Below, piece after piece: positions 9,048 to 14,772 of a DNA stretch of 22,688 nt. The translations under genes and the position numbers were made by a program. Source of the DNA: Ruminococcus sp. (GTDB lineage Bacteria; Bacillota; Clostridia; Oscillospirales; Ruminococcaceae); assembly GCA_017961625.1 (NCBI GenBank), contig JAGCWY010000023.1, forward strand, positions 1-22,688. The letters run 5' to 3'. Each line of letters begins with the position of its first letter. Position 1 is the stretch's first letter. A model generated the notes under the pieces. The model was not told where the DNA came from, ran no database searches, and saw only the letters and a list, made by a program, of their open reading frames with translations.

Positions 9048-9499
9048 GTGAAATTACTCCAGTAACACACACCGAAAAGGTTGTTGCAGGTCAGGTTGAT
9101 GCTGTAACACACTTTGAAAAGGTTATCGCTAAATACGGCGGCGGCGGAGGCGGTGGAACGTCTGATTATTCGCAGCTCTCCAATAAGCCGAAAATCAACA
9201 ACGTTGAGCTTGACGGAAACAAGAGCCTTGCAGATATAGGTGCACAGCCTACAATCGACGGCTCACACAAGCTCTCCGCAGACAATGTTGATGATACAAG
9301 CACCACAAATAAGTTTGCAACGGCTGCACAGTTAGAACAGATTGAAACCAATAAAAACAATATTTCATCGGAACAGGCAAAGACAGTCGGTATGAGTGAG
9401 GGCGGCTCAAATTATATCACAGTTGGCGGCATACGTGTCTATGTATCAGCAACAGCCCCGACAGGAGCAAGAACAGGCGATTTGTGGATAGGTGGGTGA
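9044..9499 (+). CDS. Tail tip / fibre protein with NKPxINxVxLxGNKSL motif
   Basis: A 151-residue protein beginning with two copies of a VTH(T/F)EKV(V/I)A unit, then a poly-glycine hinge, then YSQLSNKPKINNVELDGNKS, a motif common in phage baseplate and fibre proteins, where it forms trimeric beta-structure. It ends APTGARTGDLWIGG, a frequent terminal module of Firmicutes tail tip proteins. AAAGGAGG at 9030-9037 is the ribosome site and the start overlaps the holin-like stop. It is probably a small adhesin or linker displaying other tip proteins; its partner is unknown. Confidence 0.6.
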   Translation: MSEITPVTHTEKVVAGQVDAVTHFEKVIAKYGGGGGGGTSDYSQLSNKPKINNVELDGNKSLADIGAQPTIDGSHKLSADNVDDTSTTNKFATAAQLEQIETNKNNISSEQAKTVGMSEGGSNYITVGGIRVYVSATAPTGARTGDLWIGG

Positions 9500-9502
9500 C
9501 GT

Positions 9503-9964
9503 ATGGCTGATATACAGATAAAAACTGCACAGCTTTTTGACTGGAGTGCGGTAACAACAGGATATAGAATACAGTGGAATACTGGTGATGCGTATGCCGA
9601 TACAACAGCAATCATGTCTGACTATATCCCAATTACAGGTATAATCTATCGTGCAAATGTGTCCTACTTCTGCCTTGCGTATGATAACGAAAAAAACTAT
9701 TTGGGTACATATAACCCAACATCACATGCACTGGAAAAACAGTATAACGCCGCAACATCATACTTTGTATTCGATGTCACAAGGCCGTCATATATACGGC
9801 TGTTATCATATAGTGTCATACCTGACCAACTGTCAAGCACCACGATGTTCAACGCTGGTTCGATACAGTTACCATTTCAGCCATACAGTGCAACAGGTTG
9901 GTATCACAGCCTAAAAAAATTCGACGGTGCGGCATGGCAAAATGCGACCGTACATGAATTTTAA
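9503..9964 (+). CDS. Putative receptor-binding tail tip protein (beta-sandwich)
   Basis: A 153-residue protein containing one beta-sandwich module resembling those in the C-terminus of the 5168-8761 hub protein: LFD near the start, SDYIPI, YRANVSY, YDNEKNYLG, a central FDVTRPSYIRL strand and a closing FQPY. It ends in the aromatic tail FDGAAWQNATVHEF, typical of phage tip proteins. It follows 9044-9499 after 3 bp. I infer a carbohydrate or cell-wall binding role from the shared module and its position before the endolysin. No reverse transcriptase or template repeat of a diversity-generating system is present in the window. Confidence 0.5.
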   Translation: MADIQIKTAQLFDWSAVTTGYRIQWNTGDAYADTTAIMSDYIPITGIIYRANVSYFCLAYDNEKNYLGTYNPTSHALEKQYNAATSYFVFDVTRPSYIRLLSYSVIPDQLSSTTMFNAGSIQLPFQPYSATGWYHSLKKFDGAAWQNATVHEF

Positions 9965-9991
9965 AGCAATAAAAAGGTAATTTTATCCAAT

Positions 9992-10010
9992 GGGGCGGCA
10001 AGTCCGCCCC
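9992..10010. repeat. GC-rich perfect hairpin before the endolysin gene
   Basis: GGGGCGG (9992-9998) pairs perfectly with CCGCCCC (10004-10010) around CAAGT. No U-run follows on either strand, so it is a poor intrinsic terminator. It stands out in an otherwise AT-rich 67-bp spacer and could be an mRNA processing or stability element, or a copy of a small host intergenic repeat. Confidence 0.5.
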
Positions 10011-10031
10011 TACACAAAAAGGAGTGATTAA

Positions 10032-10961
10032 ATGAACAAAGTCATTGATATAAGCGAGTGGCAAGGCAGAATTTCTGATAGCACTTGGAGCGAAATCAAG
10101 AAAAAAGTCAACGGTGTAATTATCCGTCTTGGCTATCGTGGATACGGAACAGGAGAGCTGAGACTTGACAGCGAGTTTCTCAACAACTTAGCGGCTTGCA
10201 AGCGATATGGTATACCCTACGGCGTATATTTCTTCTCACAGGCTATTAATGCCGCAGAGGGACAGGAAGAAGTGTCTCTCATAGCAAAGCACATAGATGT
10301 TAAGGCTTGTGAGTTAGGCGTGTGGTGTGACAGTGAGACAAGCAACAACGGCAAGGGCAGAGCTGACGTAATAGGAGCGGCACAGCGTACAACAGCAGTA
10401 AAGGCATTTATCAACGCTGTTAATGCAAGAGGCGGACACGGCGGCTTATACTGCGGCTTCTACTGGCTCAGAGATAATCTCATAATGAACGAGTTCAGCA
10501 ACACTCCGTTCTGGCTTGCTTGCTACATGAACGCACCGTTATATCAGGGTAACAACCTGTATTTGTGGCAGTTTACCTCTCTCAACGGCTTTGACATTGC
10601 AGGCTTCGGCAAATCGCTTGACTGCTCTTGGCAGTATAAGGGCTTTGGCACTCCGTCAGCTCCGAAAAAATCAGTTGACGAGCTTGCAAGAGAGGTTCTT
10701 GACGGCAAGTGGGGCAATGGCAAGGAGAGAGTTGACAGACTTACAGCCGCAGGCTATGATTACAACACAGTCCAGAAGCGTGTTAATGAGCTTATAGCGG
10801 AGCGAGACAAGCCGAAGTATAAGACGTATGTTGTAAAGCGTGGAGACACGTTATCGGCTATTGCAAGGCGCTACAACACAACAATTCAGAAACTGGCTGC
10901 GGATAACGGCATAAAGAATCCAAACCTTATATATCCCGGACAAGTCATCAAAATATATTAA
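10032..10961 (+). CDS. Endolysin: GH25 muramidase with CW_7 and LysM wall-binding domains
   Basis: A 309-residue peptidoglycan hydrolase. Residues 3 to about 205 are a GH25 lysozyme domain: D6 in VIDISEWQG, then VIIRLGYRGYG, GVYFFSQA, and the acidic pair D100/E102 in GVWCDSETSN, where E102 is the likely general acid. Residues 214-254 (SVDELAREVLDGKWGNGKER onwards) match the CW_7 (Cpl-7) repeat. Residues 266-309 are a LysM domain (YVVKRGDTLSAIARRYN). It cleaves the MurNAc-GlcNAc bond. AAGGAGTGA at 10019-10027 is the ribosome site. There is no signal peptide, so release depends on a holin, probably 8775-9047. Having two different binding domains on one enzyme is less common than either alone. 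Confidence 0.95.
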   Translation: MNKVIDISEWQGRISDSTWSEIKKKVNGVIIRLGYRGYGTGELRLDSEFLNNLAACKRYGIPYGVYFFSQAINAAEGQEEVSLIAKHIDVKACELGVWCDSETSNNGKGRADVIGAAQRTTAVKAFINAVNARGGHGGLYCGFYWLRDNLIMNEFSNTPFWLACYMNAPLYQGNNLYLWQFTSLNGFDIAGFGKSLDCSWQYKGFGTPSAPKKSVDELAREVLDGKWGNGKERVDRLTAAGYDYNTVQKRVNELIAERDKPKYKTYVVKRGDTLSAIARRYNTTIQKLAADNGIKNPNLIYPGQVIKIY

Positions 10962-10989
10962 TCTTAATACTAAAACGGACTAAAATACT

Positions 10990-11223
10990 ATGAATAGATT
11001 TAATAATATTTCTAACAGTGAATTATCACACTTAATTGACGAATGGATTAAAAACGAGCGAGACAGAGCATTACTTAAACGTCGTTTTATAGACGGTGTA
11101 GGCTATGAACGGCTTGCAGAGGAATTTGACCTTTCAGCAAAACAGGTCTATCGAATAATCATTAAGAACACAGAATATCTATACGCCCTCTGCAACGAGT
11201 GGGTTTCTATAAACTGTCTATAA
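10990..11223 (+). CDS. Small sigma-70 region 4-like HTH protein
   Basis: A 77-residue protein beginning MNRFNNISNSELSHLIDEWI. Residues about 22-60 (RDRALLKRRFIDGVGYERLA, then EEFDLSAKQVYRII) follow the sigma region 4 helix-turn-helix pattern. It lacks region 2, so it is not a complete sigma factor; it may bind DNA or RNA polymerase as a late regulator (ArpU/RinA-like role) or be a packaging-related DNA binder. No convincing ribosome site precedes the ATG, so translation could be weak or start elsewhere. It is closed by the strong terminator at 11235-11277. Its location after the lysin, away from the other regulators, is unusual. Confidence 0.6.
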   Translation: MNRFNNISNSELSHLIDEWIKNERDRALLKRRFIDGVGYERLAEEFDLSAKQVYRIIIKNTEYLYALCNEWVSINCL

Positions 11224-11234
11224 ATTGACATAAA

Positions 11235-11277
11235 AAAGGCTTTCTAACGTCATTGTTAGAGAGCCTTTATTTTTTTA
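11235..11277 (+). terminator. Strong intrinsic terminator ending the late/lysis operon
   Basis: AAAGGCTTTCTAAC (11235-11248) pairs with GTTAGAGAGCCTTT (11255-11268) with one G-U pair, loop GTCATT, followed by ATTTTTTTA. This 14-bp stem with a U-run is the strongest terminator in the window and separates the tail/lysis operon from the accessory block. Confidence 0.9.
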
Positions 11278-11298
11278 TACTTATGTTAGGTGATTATA

Positions 11299-11661
11299 AT
11301 GTACGTATTCAAGAATGAAAACCCTTGCAGAAAGAAAATAGGCGACTGTGTTATACGTGCTATCTCAACGGCGTTAAATCAGCAATGGGAGCGAACCTAC
11401 ATAGATTTATGCATTGAGGGGTATATAAGCTGCGACTTGCCAAATTCAAACAACGTGTGGGCTTCATACTTACAACATAAGGGCTTCAAACAGTATGTAA
11501 TGCCTTATATCTGCACTATGGAGCAATTTGCGGCTGAAAATCCGCAGGGGACGTATATTGTAGCGACTGGCTCTCATGTTGCCTGTATCAAGGACGGACA
11601 ATTAATAGACAACTGGGACAGTTCAGATGAAACGGTGACATATTTCTTTGTAAAGGAGTGA
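11299..11661 (+). CDS. Predicted papain-like cysteine protease, accessory
   Basis: A 120-residue protein. C17 in KKIGDCVIRAIS lies at the head of a helix, H93 is in GSHVACIKDG, and D104 or D107 is in LIDNWDSS. The order Cys-helix, His, Asp fits a compact papain-like/C39-like fold found in uncharacterised phage proteins. I chose ATG 11299 over an upstream in-frame GTG at 11290 because AGGTGA (11288-11293) precedes it. There is no signal peptide. Substrate and role are unknown: it could process a phage protein, remove a host modification or act in superinfection control. The assignment rests on motif order only. Confidence 0.55.
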   Translation: MYVFKNENPCRKKIGDCVIRAISTALNQQWERTYIDLCIEGYISCDLPNSNNVWASYLQHKGFKQYVMPYICTMEQFAAENPQGTYIVATGSHVACIKDGQLIDNWDSSDETVTYFFVKE

Positions 11662-11665
11662 TATC

Positions 11666-12043
11666 ATGCCTTATTACGGCTACAACCCATATATGCAACA
11701 GTATCAACAGCCACAACAGACTAATTTTGTACACGTTCAGAACGAAATGCAAGCAAGGGAGTGGGCTATCGCTCCGAATAGCTCTATAACATTTATTGAC
11801 GATAATCAGCCATACTTTTACACAAAATCAATGGGAGTTTCTCAGTTTGAACCGCCTGTATTCAAGAGATATCGAATAGTTGAAGATATTGCCCCTGAGA
11901 ACGTCCAGAACGTCCCACAAGCGCCCTCTGAGCCTTTAGGGGATAACTTATCCGAGTATATAACAAAGGCTGAATTTGAGCCTTTTAAAACGCTGTTACA
12001 AAAGATAGAAAAGGAGCTGCATGCAGATGAACCCACTGAATAA
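11666..12043 (+). CDS. Conserved phage accessory protein of unknown function (MPYYGYNPY type)
   Basis: A 125-residue protein with a tyrosine/glutamine-rich N-terminus (MPYYGYNPYMQQYQQPQ), a compact middle section with NSSITFIDDNQPYFYTKSMG, and a charged helical C-terminus. I recall similar proteins in prophages of gut Clostridia but know no function. The middle resembles a small beta domain followed by a flexible linker and a coiled coil. AAAGGAG at 11652-11658 is the ribosome site, and the gene starts 4 bp after the predicted protease. It overlaps the next small gene by 23 bp. Confidence 0.6.
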   Translation: MPYYGYNPYMQQYQQPQQTNFVHVQNEMQAREWAIAPNSSITFIDDNQPYFYTKSMGVSQFEPPVFKRYRIVEDIAPENVQNVPQAPSEPLGDNLSEYITKAEFEPFKTLLQKIEKELHADEPTE

Positions 12044-12221
12044 TAATTCTCAGCCTCAGAACCCTAAGGTGCAGGCGTTGAACCTACTGAAACAGCAGGG
12101 CATAACAGTGCCGCAAGGCATGGAGAACAACCCACAAGCAATTATACAGCATCTTATGCAGAGCGGACGTGTACCGCAGGGACGTGTTCAGCAGATTATG
12201 CAGAGAATGTTTAAGCGATAA
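12021..12221 (+). CDS. Small conserved accessory protein, unknown function
   Basis: A 66-residue basic, glutamine-rich protein (MQMNPLNNNSQPQNPKVQAL, ending QQIMQRMFKR). It is probably a helical pair, with an N-terminal disordered part and a repeat-like use of GITVPQGM and GRVPQGRV. AAGGAG at 12011-12016 precedes both ATG 12021 and ATG 12027, so the first two residues are uncertain. It overlaps the end of the previous gene and its stop abuts the terminator of the minus-strand unit at 12221-12282. No family is recognised. Confidence 0.6.
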   Translation: MQMNPLNNNSQPQNPKVQALNLLKQQGITVPQGMENNPQAIIQHLMQSGRVPQGRVQQIMQRMFKR

Positions 12222-12282
12222 AAAGAAAAACGCCTGACCTAAGTCAGACGAATTTCTTTCATGCATACTCCAAACGCATTAC
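12221..12282 (-). ncRNA. Candidate short minus-strand RNA, copy 1
   Basis: A consensus-like minus promoter (12289-12317) should start RNA near 12282. About 30 nt later comes a hairpin (CGTCTGAC, loop TTAG, GTCAGGCG, one mismatch; plus coordinates 12231-12250) followed on the minus strand by TTTTTCTTTTTAT, a good intrinsic terminator. The predicted RNA is about 62 nt. It contains the very short reading frames MRLEYA and MKEIRLT, the second with GGAG upstream, so it might be a leader peptide rather than purely noncoding. It is antisense to the gap after 11666-12221. Confidence 0.5.
12231..12259 (+). terminator. Weak plus-strand terminator after the small accessory gene
   Basis: The hairpin (stem 12231-12238 with 12243-12250, one mismatch, loop CTAA) is followed on the plus strand by AATTTCTTT. 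It is only moderate in this direction; the same hairpin reads as a stronger terminator on the minus strand. Confidence 0.45.
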
Positions 12283-12288
12283 ATAAAT

Positions 12289-12317
12289 ATTATATCACAT
12301 TTACGATATAAAGTCAA
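12289..12317 (-). promoter_or_regulatory. Minus-strand sigma-A promoter, copy 1
   Basis: On the minus strand: TTGACT (12317-12312), 17-bp spacer, TATAAT (12294-12289), with TGA directly before TATAAT as an extended -10. It shares AATGTGATATAATATT and the same spacing with the promoter at 14594-14622. The -35 region also carries TAACTTGAC, a half-site of the CI/Cro operator. Confidence 0.65.
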
Positions 12318-12350
12318 GTTATTGAGGCAACAGCCTTGATATAAATTTAC

Positions 12351-12405
12351 CGTTCAAGCGTAAGGACTTGAACGCTTACCGGGATAACTCCCCGGAGAAA
12401 GGAGG
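12351..12405 (+). promoter_or_regulatory. Structured leader of the glycine-rich gene
   Basis: CGTTCAAG (12351-12358) pairs with CTTGAACG (12367-12374). CCGGG (12379-12383) pairs with CCCGG (12391-12395) and ends just before the ribosome site AAAGGAGG (12398-12405). An alternative pairing, AAGCG 12356-12360 with CGCTT 12373-12377, competes with the first stem. No clear plus-strand promoter was found in the 189-bp gap, so the leader may form on read-through RNA. Confidence 0.4.
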
Positions 12406-12410
12406 AGCTT

Positions 12411-13283
12411 ATGGCTCTTACAGATGAAAACATGGTTATGCCTGTAACTCCGATGAATTACGGCAATAACAACGGCGGCTTCGGCTTCGGCGGCGATTGG
12501 GCTTGGATTTTACTTCTTTTAGTTCTTGGCGGCGGCTGGGGCGGCTTCGGCATGGGTGGCTTCGGCGGTGCTGCTATGGCTATGGACGGTGGCTTCGGCT
12601 TATATCCTTGGCTTAACAACAGCCAGAACATCAATGACGGTTTCAGAGACCAGATGCTTAACAACAATGTAACATCTATCAGAGACGGTATTCAGGGACT
12701 GTCTACACAGCTTTGTCAGTGCTGCGGTGATATGCGCTATGACCTTGCTAATGGATTTAACGGCGTAAATAACAGCATTTTCGGCGCTCAGACAGCTATC
12801 TCTCAGCAGCTTAACACAAATGAGCTTGCTTCACTCAACCGTTCATTCGCAGAGCAGACCGCAAATATGCAGGGCTTCAACGGTGTTCAGAGCGGCATAG
12901 CTGACCTCAGATACACAGAGGCAACAGAGGCATGCGCTACAAGAAACGCCTCAGCTCAGAACACAAGAGATATCATTGACAGTCAGACAAGAGGCACACA
13001 GGCAATCCTTGACAAGCTTTGTGCATTAGAGCTTGACGGCGTAAAGGGACAGCTTGCACAGGCTCAGCGTGAGAATGTGGCTCTCCAGAACGCAGTGAAC
13101 ATGGCTACAATGCAGGCTTCACAGGTTGCTCAGACAGCAGAGCTGAGAGCTTCGCAGGCTCAGACTGCAAATCAGCTCGTTTCGGAGCTTCGCAGTTGTC
13201 CAATCCCGGCTCAGCCTGTATATGGCAATCAGCCTATATTCACTTGCCCTAACAATAATAGTTGCGGCTGCAATAATTTCTGA
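12411..13283 (+). CDS. Glycine-rich, cysteine-bearing accessory protein with one hydrophobic segment
   Basis: A 290-residue protein of unknown function. Residues 20-64 are extremely glycine-rich around a hydrophobic core (WAWILLLLVLG, 30-40), possibly a membrane or self-associating segment. Residues about 72-160 are asparagine-rich with CQCC at 102-105. Residues about 205-260 form an alanine/glutamine coiled coil. The end is cysteine-rich (C263, C279, C285, C287). Similar proteins are, to my knowledge, common in gut Clostridia phages but undescribed. A strong ribosome site and the structured leader suggest high expression. It heads a run with 13299-13778, 13790-14185 and 14202-14519 and may be virion- or surface-associated; this is inference. 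Confidence 0.7.
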   Translation: MALTDENMVMPVTPMNYGNNNGGFGFGGDWAWILLLLVLGGGWGGFGMGGFGGAAMAMDGGFGLYPWLNNSQNINDGFRDQMLNNNVTSIRDGIQGLSTQLCQCCGDMRYDLANGFNGVNNSIFGAQTAISQQLNTNELASLNRSFAEQTANMQGFNGVQSGIADLRYTEATEACATRNASAQNTRDIIDSQTRGTQAILDKLCALELDGVKGQLAQAQRENVALQNAVNMATMQASQVAQTAELRASQAQTANQLVSELRSCPIPAQPVYGNQPIFTCPNNNSCGCNNF

Positions 13284-13298
13284 TAAGGCGGTGAGCTT

Positions 13299-13778
13299 AT
13301 GTCAGCAGAATACAGCATAATAACTCCGCAGACAGTACAGCCTAATCAGCCTGCCGTATTTCTTGACAGCCCTTGCCCTTGTGCTGAGGGCTTCATCTTC
13401 AAGAAGTCAGGCGGTGTATTTCTCTTAGCCTCAAACGCTCCTGATAACAACTGCAATTGTAACTGCGGTTGCAGGCGTATCTATACCACGAATTATGAAG
13501 TTGAGGTACACGCTAACATCGAGATACCCACAGGCGGTACAGTCGAGGAAATACAGCTTGCTATTGCAGTAGACGGTGTTATAGACCCGGCAAGCGTTAT
13601 GAGCTTTACGCCTGCGGCAGTTGAAACAGCAGGCAATGTCGGTTCAAGTATCATCGTATCAGTACCGAGTATATGCGGCTGTGACAGTGTAGCGGTAGTA
13701 AATGCAAGCACTCAGCCGATAACTATTAACAATGCTTCGCTTGTATTCGACTATGCAGGCGTTCAGAGGCTTAGATAA
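13299..13778 (+). CDS. Cysteine-cluster protein with C-terminal jelly-roll-like domain
   Basis: A 159-residue protein. The N-terminal half has cysteine clusters C26/C28 (PCPCAEG) and C52/C54/C56/C58 (NCNCNCGC). Residues about 66-155 form a regular beta-sandwich (YEVEVHANIEIPTGGTVEEI, then LAIAVDGV, IIVSVPSICGC, ITINNASLVF) reminiscent of the TNF/BclA-C-terminal-like trimeric jelly roll of surface filament proteins. The cysteine pairs echo those of the upstream gene, which it follows by 15 bp. A metal- or disulfide-linked surface assembly is possible but unproven. Confidence 0.6.
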   Translation: MSAEYSIITPQTVQPNQPAVFLDSPCPCAEGFIFKKSGGVFLLASNAPDNNCNCNCGCRRIYTTNYEVEVHANIEIPTGGTVEEIQLAIAVDGVIDPASVMSFTPAAVETAGNVGSSIIVSVPSICGCDSVAVVNASTQPITINNASLVFDYAGVQRLR

Positions 13779-13789
13779 GAGGTGATAAT

Positions 13790-14185
13790 ATGGATAAACT
13801 GTGTAAATACATCGACAAGGAGCTTGACGAGCTTGAAAACAAGGTAGGCATGGGCGGCAAGCTGTCCAGAGCTGATATTGAGGACGGCAAGAACCTTGCA
13901 AAATTCAAAATGGCTATTCTCACAAATGAGGCTATGGAGAACGACGGCGAATACTCCAATACATACGGCGGCAATTCGTATCGTGGCGGCTCATATCGTG
14001 GTGAATCATATGCCAGAGGCAGAAAACGTGACAGCATGGGACGTTATAGCCGTGAGTATAATCGTGATGATTACAGCCGTGCAGAAGCTGAGGACGAGTT
14101 CAGAGATCGTCTTGAAGAAGCTATGCAGTCAGCTCCCGACGAACACAAGCGTAAGAAGCTTGAAAGAATGTTAAACGAGATGTAA
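13790..14185 (+). CDS. Conserved accessory protein with RGGSYRG-type low-complexity linker
   Basis: A 131-residue protein. An N-terminal helical part (residues 1-50, MDKLCKYIDKELDELENKVG) is followed by a low-complexity arginine/glycine/serine/tyrosine linker (about 58-95, with YRGGSYRGESYARGR) and a C-terminal charged helix (EFRDRLEEAMQSAPDEHKRK). GAGGTGA at 13780-13786 is the ribosome site. The linker resembles sticky or nucleic-acid-binding RGG-like regions. It keeps close company with the neighbouring accessory genes. No enzymatic motif is visible. Confidence 0.6.
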   Translation: MDKLCKYIDKELDELENKVGMGGKLSRADIEDGKNLAKFKMAILTNEAMENDGEYSNTYGGNSYRGGSYRGESYARGRKRDSMGRYSREYNRDDYSRAEAEDEFRDRLEEAMQSAPDEHKRKKLERMLNEM

Positions 14186-14201
14186 GGACGGTGAAGCCGC
14201 T

Positions 14202-14519
14202 ATGATAACTCTTGATGATCTTGAAGCGGCTATTGCCGAGTGTGAGGGCGAGAGAAACCCTAATGCCAATACTTGCATTAAATTAGCGGCATATTACACC
14301 ATACTGAACGAGAAGCAAGGCAAACCGCCTGTATATTCATACTCTGCCGAACCTGTAAGCCCTGTCAAGGAAACAGTTGACTACTACTCCGAGACAGAAT
14401 TCGGGCAGGCTATACAGGGCAAGGACCTTTTATACGTCATGGAGCTGATAGACGAGCTTATGACGGTATTGCAGACGGTTCAGCCGAGACTTTACAGCGG
14501 TGTAATGAGCCATTTATAA
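14202..14519 (+). CDS. Conserved accessory protein, unknown function
   Basis: A 105-residue acidic, mostly helical protein starting MITLDDLEAAIAECEGERNP, with ANTCIKLAAYYTILNE next and a C-terminal helix (LLYVMELIDELMTVLQTVQP). The first block looks like a conserved small domain I associate with Clostridia prophages, usually beside a gene like 13790-14185. It begins 16 bp after that gene and ends the accessory block; a hairpin terminator follows. Function unknown. Confidence 0.6.
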   Translation: MITLDDLEAAIAECEGERNPNANTCIKLAAYYTILNEKQGKPPVYSYSAEPVSPVKETVDYYSETEFGQAIQGKDLLYVMELIDELMTVLQTVQPRLYSGVMSHL

Positions 14520-14587
14520 AAAGAAAAAGCCGTGAGTTATTCGCTCACGGTTTTTCTTATGGGTTTATCTTAACAACAATATATATT
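14519..14587 (-). ncRNA. Candidate short minus-strand RNA, copy 2
   Basis: A perfect consensus minus promoter (14594-14622) should start RNA near 14587. About 35 nt later comes the hairpin CCGTGAG-CGAATAA-CTCACGG, extended by A-U pairs, then TTTTTCTTTTTAT, identical over 13 nt to the end of copy 1 (12221-12282). The predicted length is about 69 nt. No good reading frame was seen. It is antisense to the gap after 14202-14519 and lies beside attP. Confidence 0.5.
14530..14557 (+). terminator. Bidirectional terminator after the accessory block
   Basis: CCGTGAG (14530-14536) pairs with CTCACGG (14544-14550), loop TTATTCG, flanked by A-rich DNA on the left and TTTTTCTT on the right. It works as an intrinsic terminator for the plus-strand accessory operon, and on the minus strand for the short RNA described at 14519-14587. 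Confidence 0.85.
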
Positions 14588-14593
14588 ACTAAT

Positions 14594-14622
14594 ATTATAT
14601 CACATTATCAGTGTTGTGTCAA
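14594..14622 (-). promoter_or_regulatory. Minus-strand consensus sigma-A promoter, copy 2
   Basis: On the minus strand: TTGACA (14622-14617), 17-bp spacer, TATAAT (14599-14594), with a TGA extended -10. Both hexamers match consensus exactly. The block AATATTATATCACATT and the distance to GTCAAG are the same as in the promoter at 12289-12317. Confidence 0.7.
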
Positions 14623-14694
14623 GAAGTCGTGTCTAATTTCGTGTCTAATTTCATTTAAAAATACTGTTTTTACTTCAAAAATCAATGATATGTG

Positions 14695-14712
14695 TTCACA
14701 AATATTTGTGAA
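14695..14712. repeat. Perfect 18-bp palindrome in attP
   Basis: TTCACAAATATTTGTGAA is its own reverse complement. It lies between the left arm sites and the core, where excisionase or a host bending protein might bind. No protein can be assigned from the sequence. Confidence 0.6.
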
Positions 14713-14726
14713 TGAATAAACGAAAT

Positions 14727-14765
14727 AACGCCGATAAATCGCTATTAAAACGAAATATCGGCGTT
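14727..14765 (-). terminator. 10-bp inverted repeat, possible integrase terminator
   Basis: AACGCCGATA (14727-14736) is perfectly complementary to TATCGGCGTT (14756-14765) with a 19-nt loop. On the minus strand the hairpin is followed by ATTTCGTTTATT, a weak U-rich tail, about 60 bp after the integrase stop. The repeat ACGAAATA occurs at 14720, 14750 and 14809, so a protein-binding role in attP is equally possible. Confidence 0.45.
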
Positions 14766-14772
14766 TAATCAT

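Noticed and set aside
9134..9160. GGC/GGA tandem repeat in 9044-9499 as a structural DNA element
   Set aside because: It is in frame and encodes a poly-glycine hinge of the tip protein, which is sufficient explanation.
9503..9964. A diversity-generating retroelement target at the tail tip protein
   Set aside because: There is no reverse transcriptase, template repeat or adenine-mutated variable repeat in the window.
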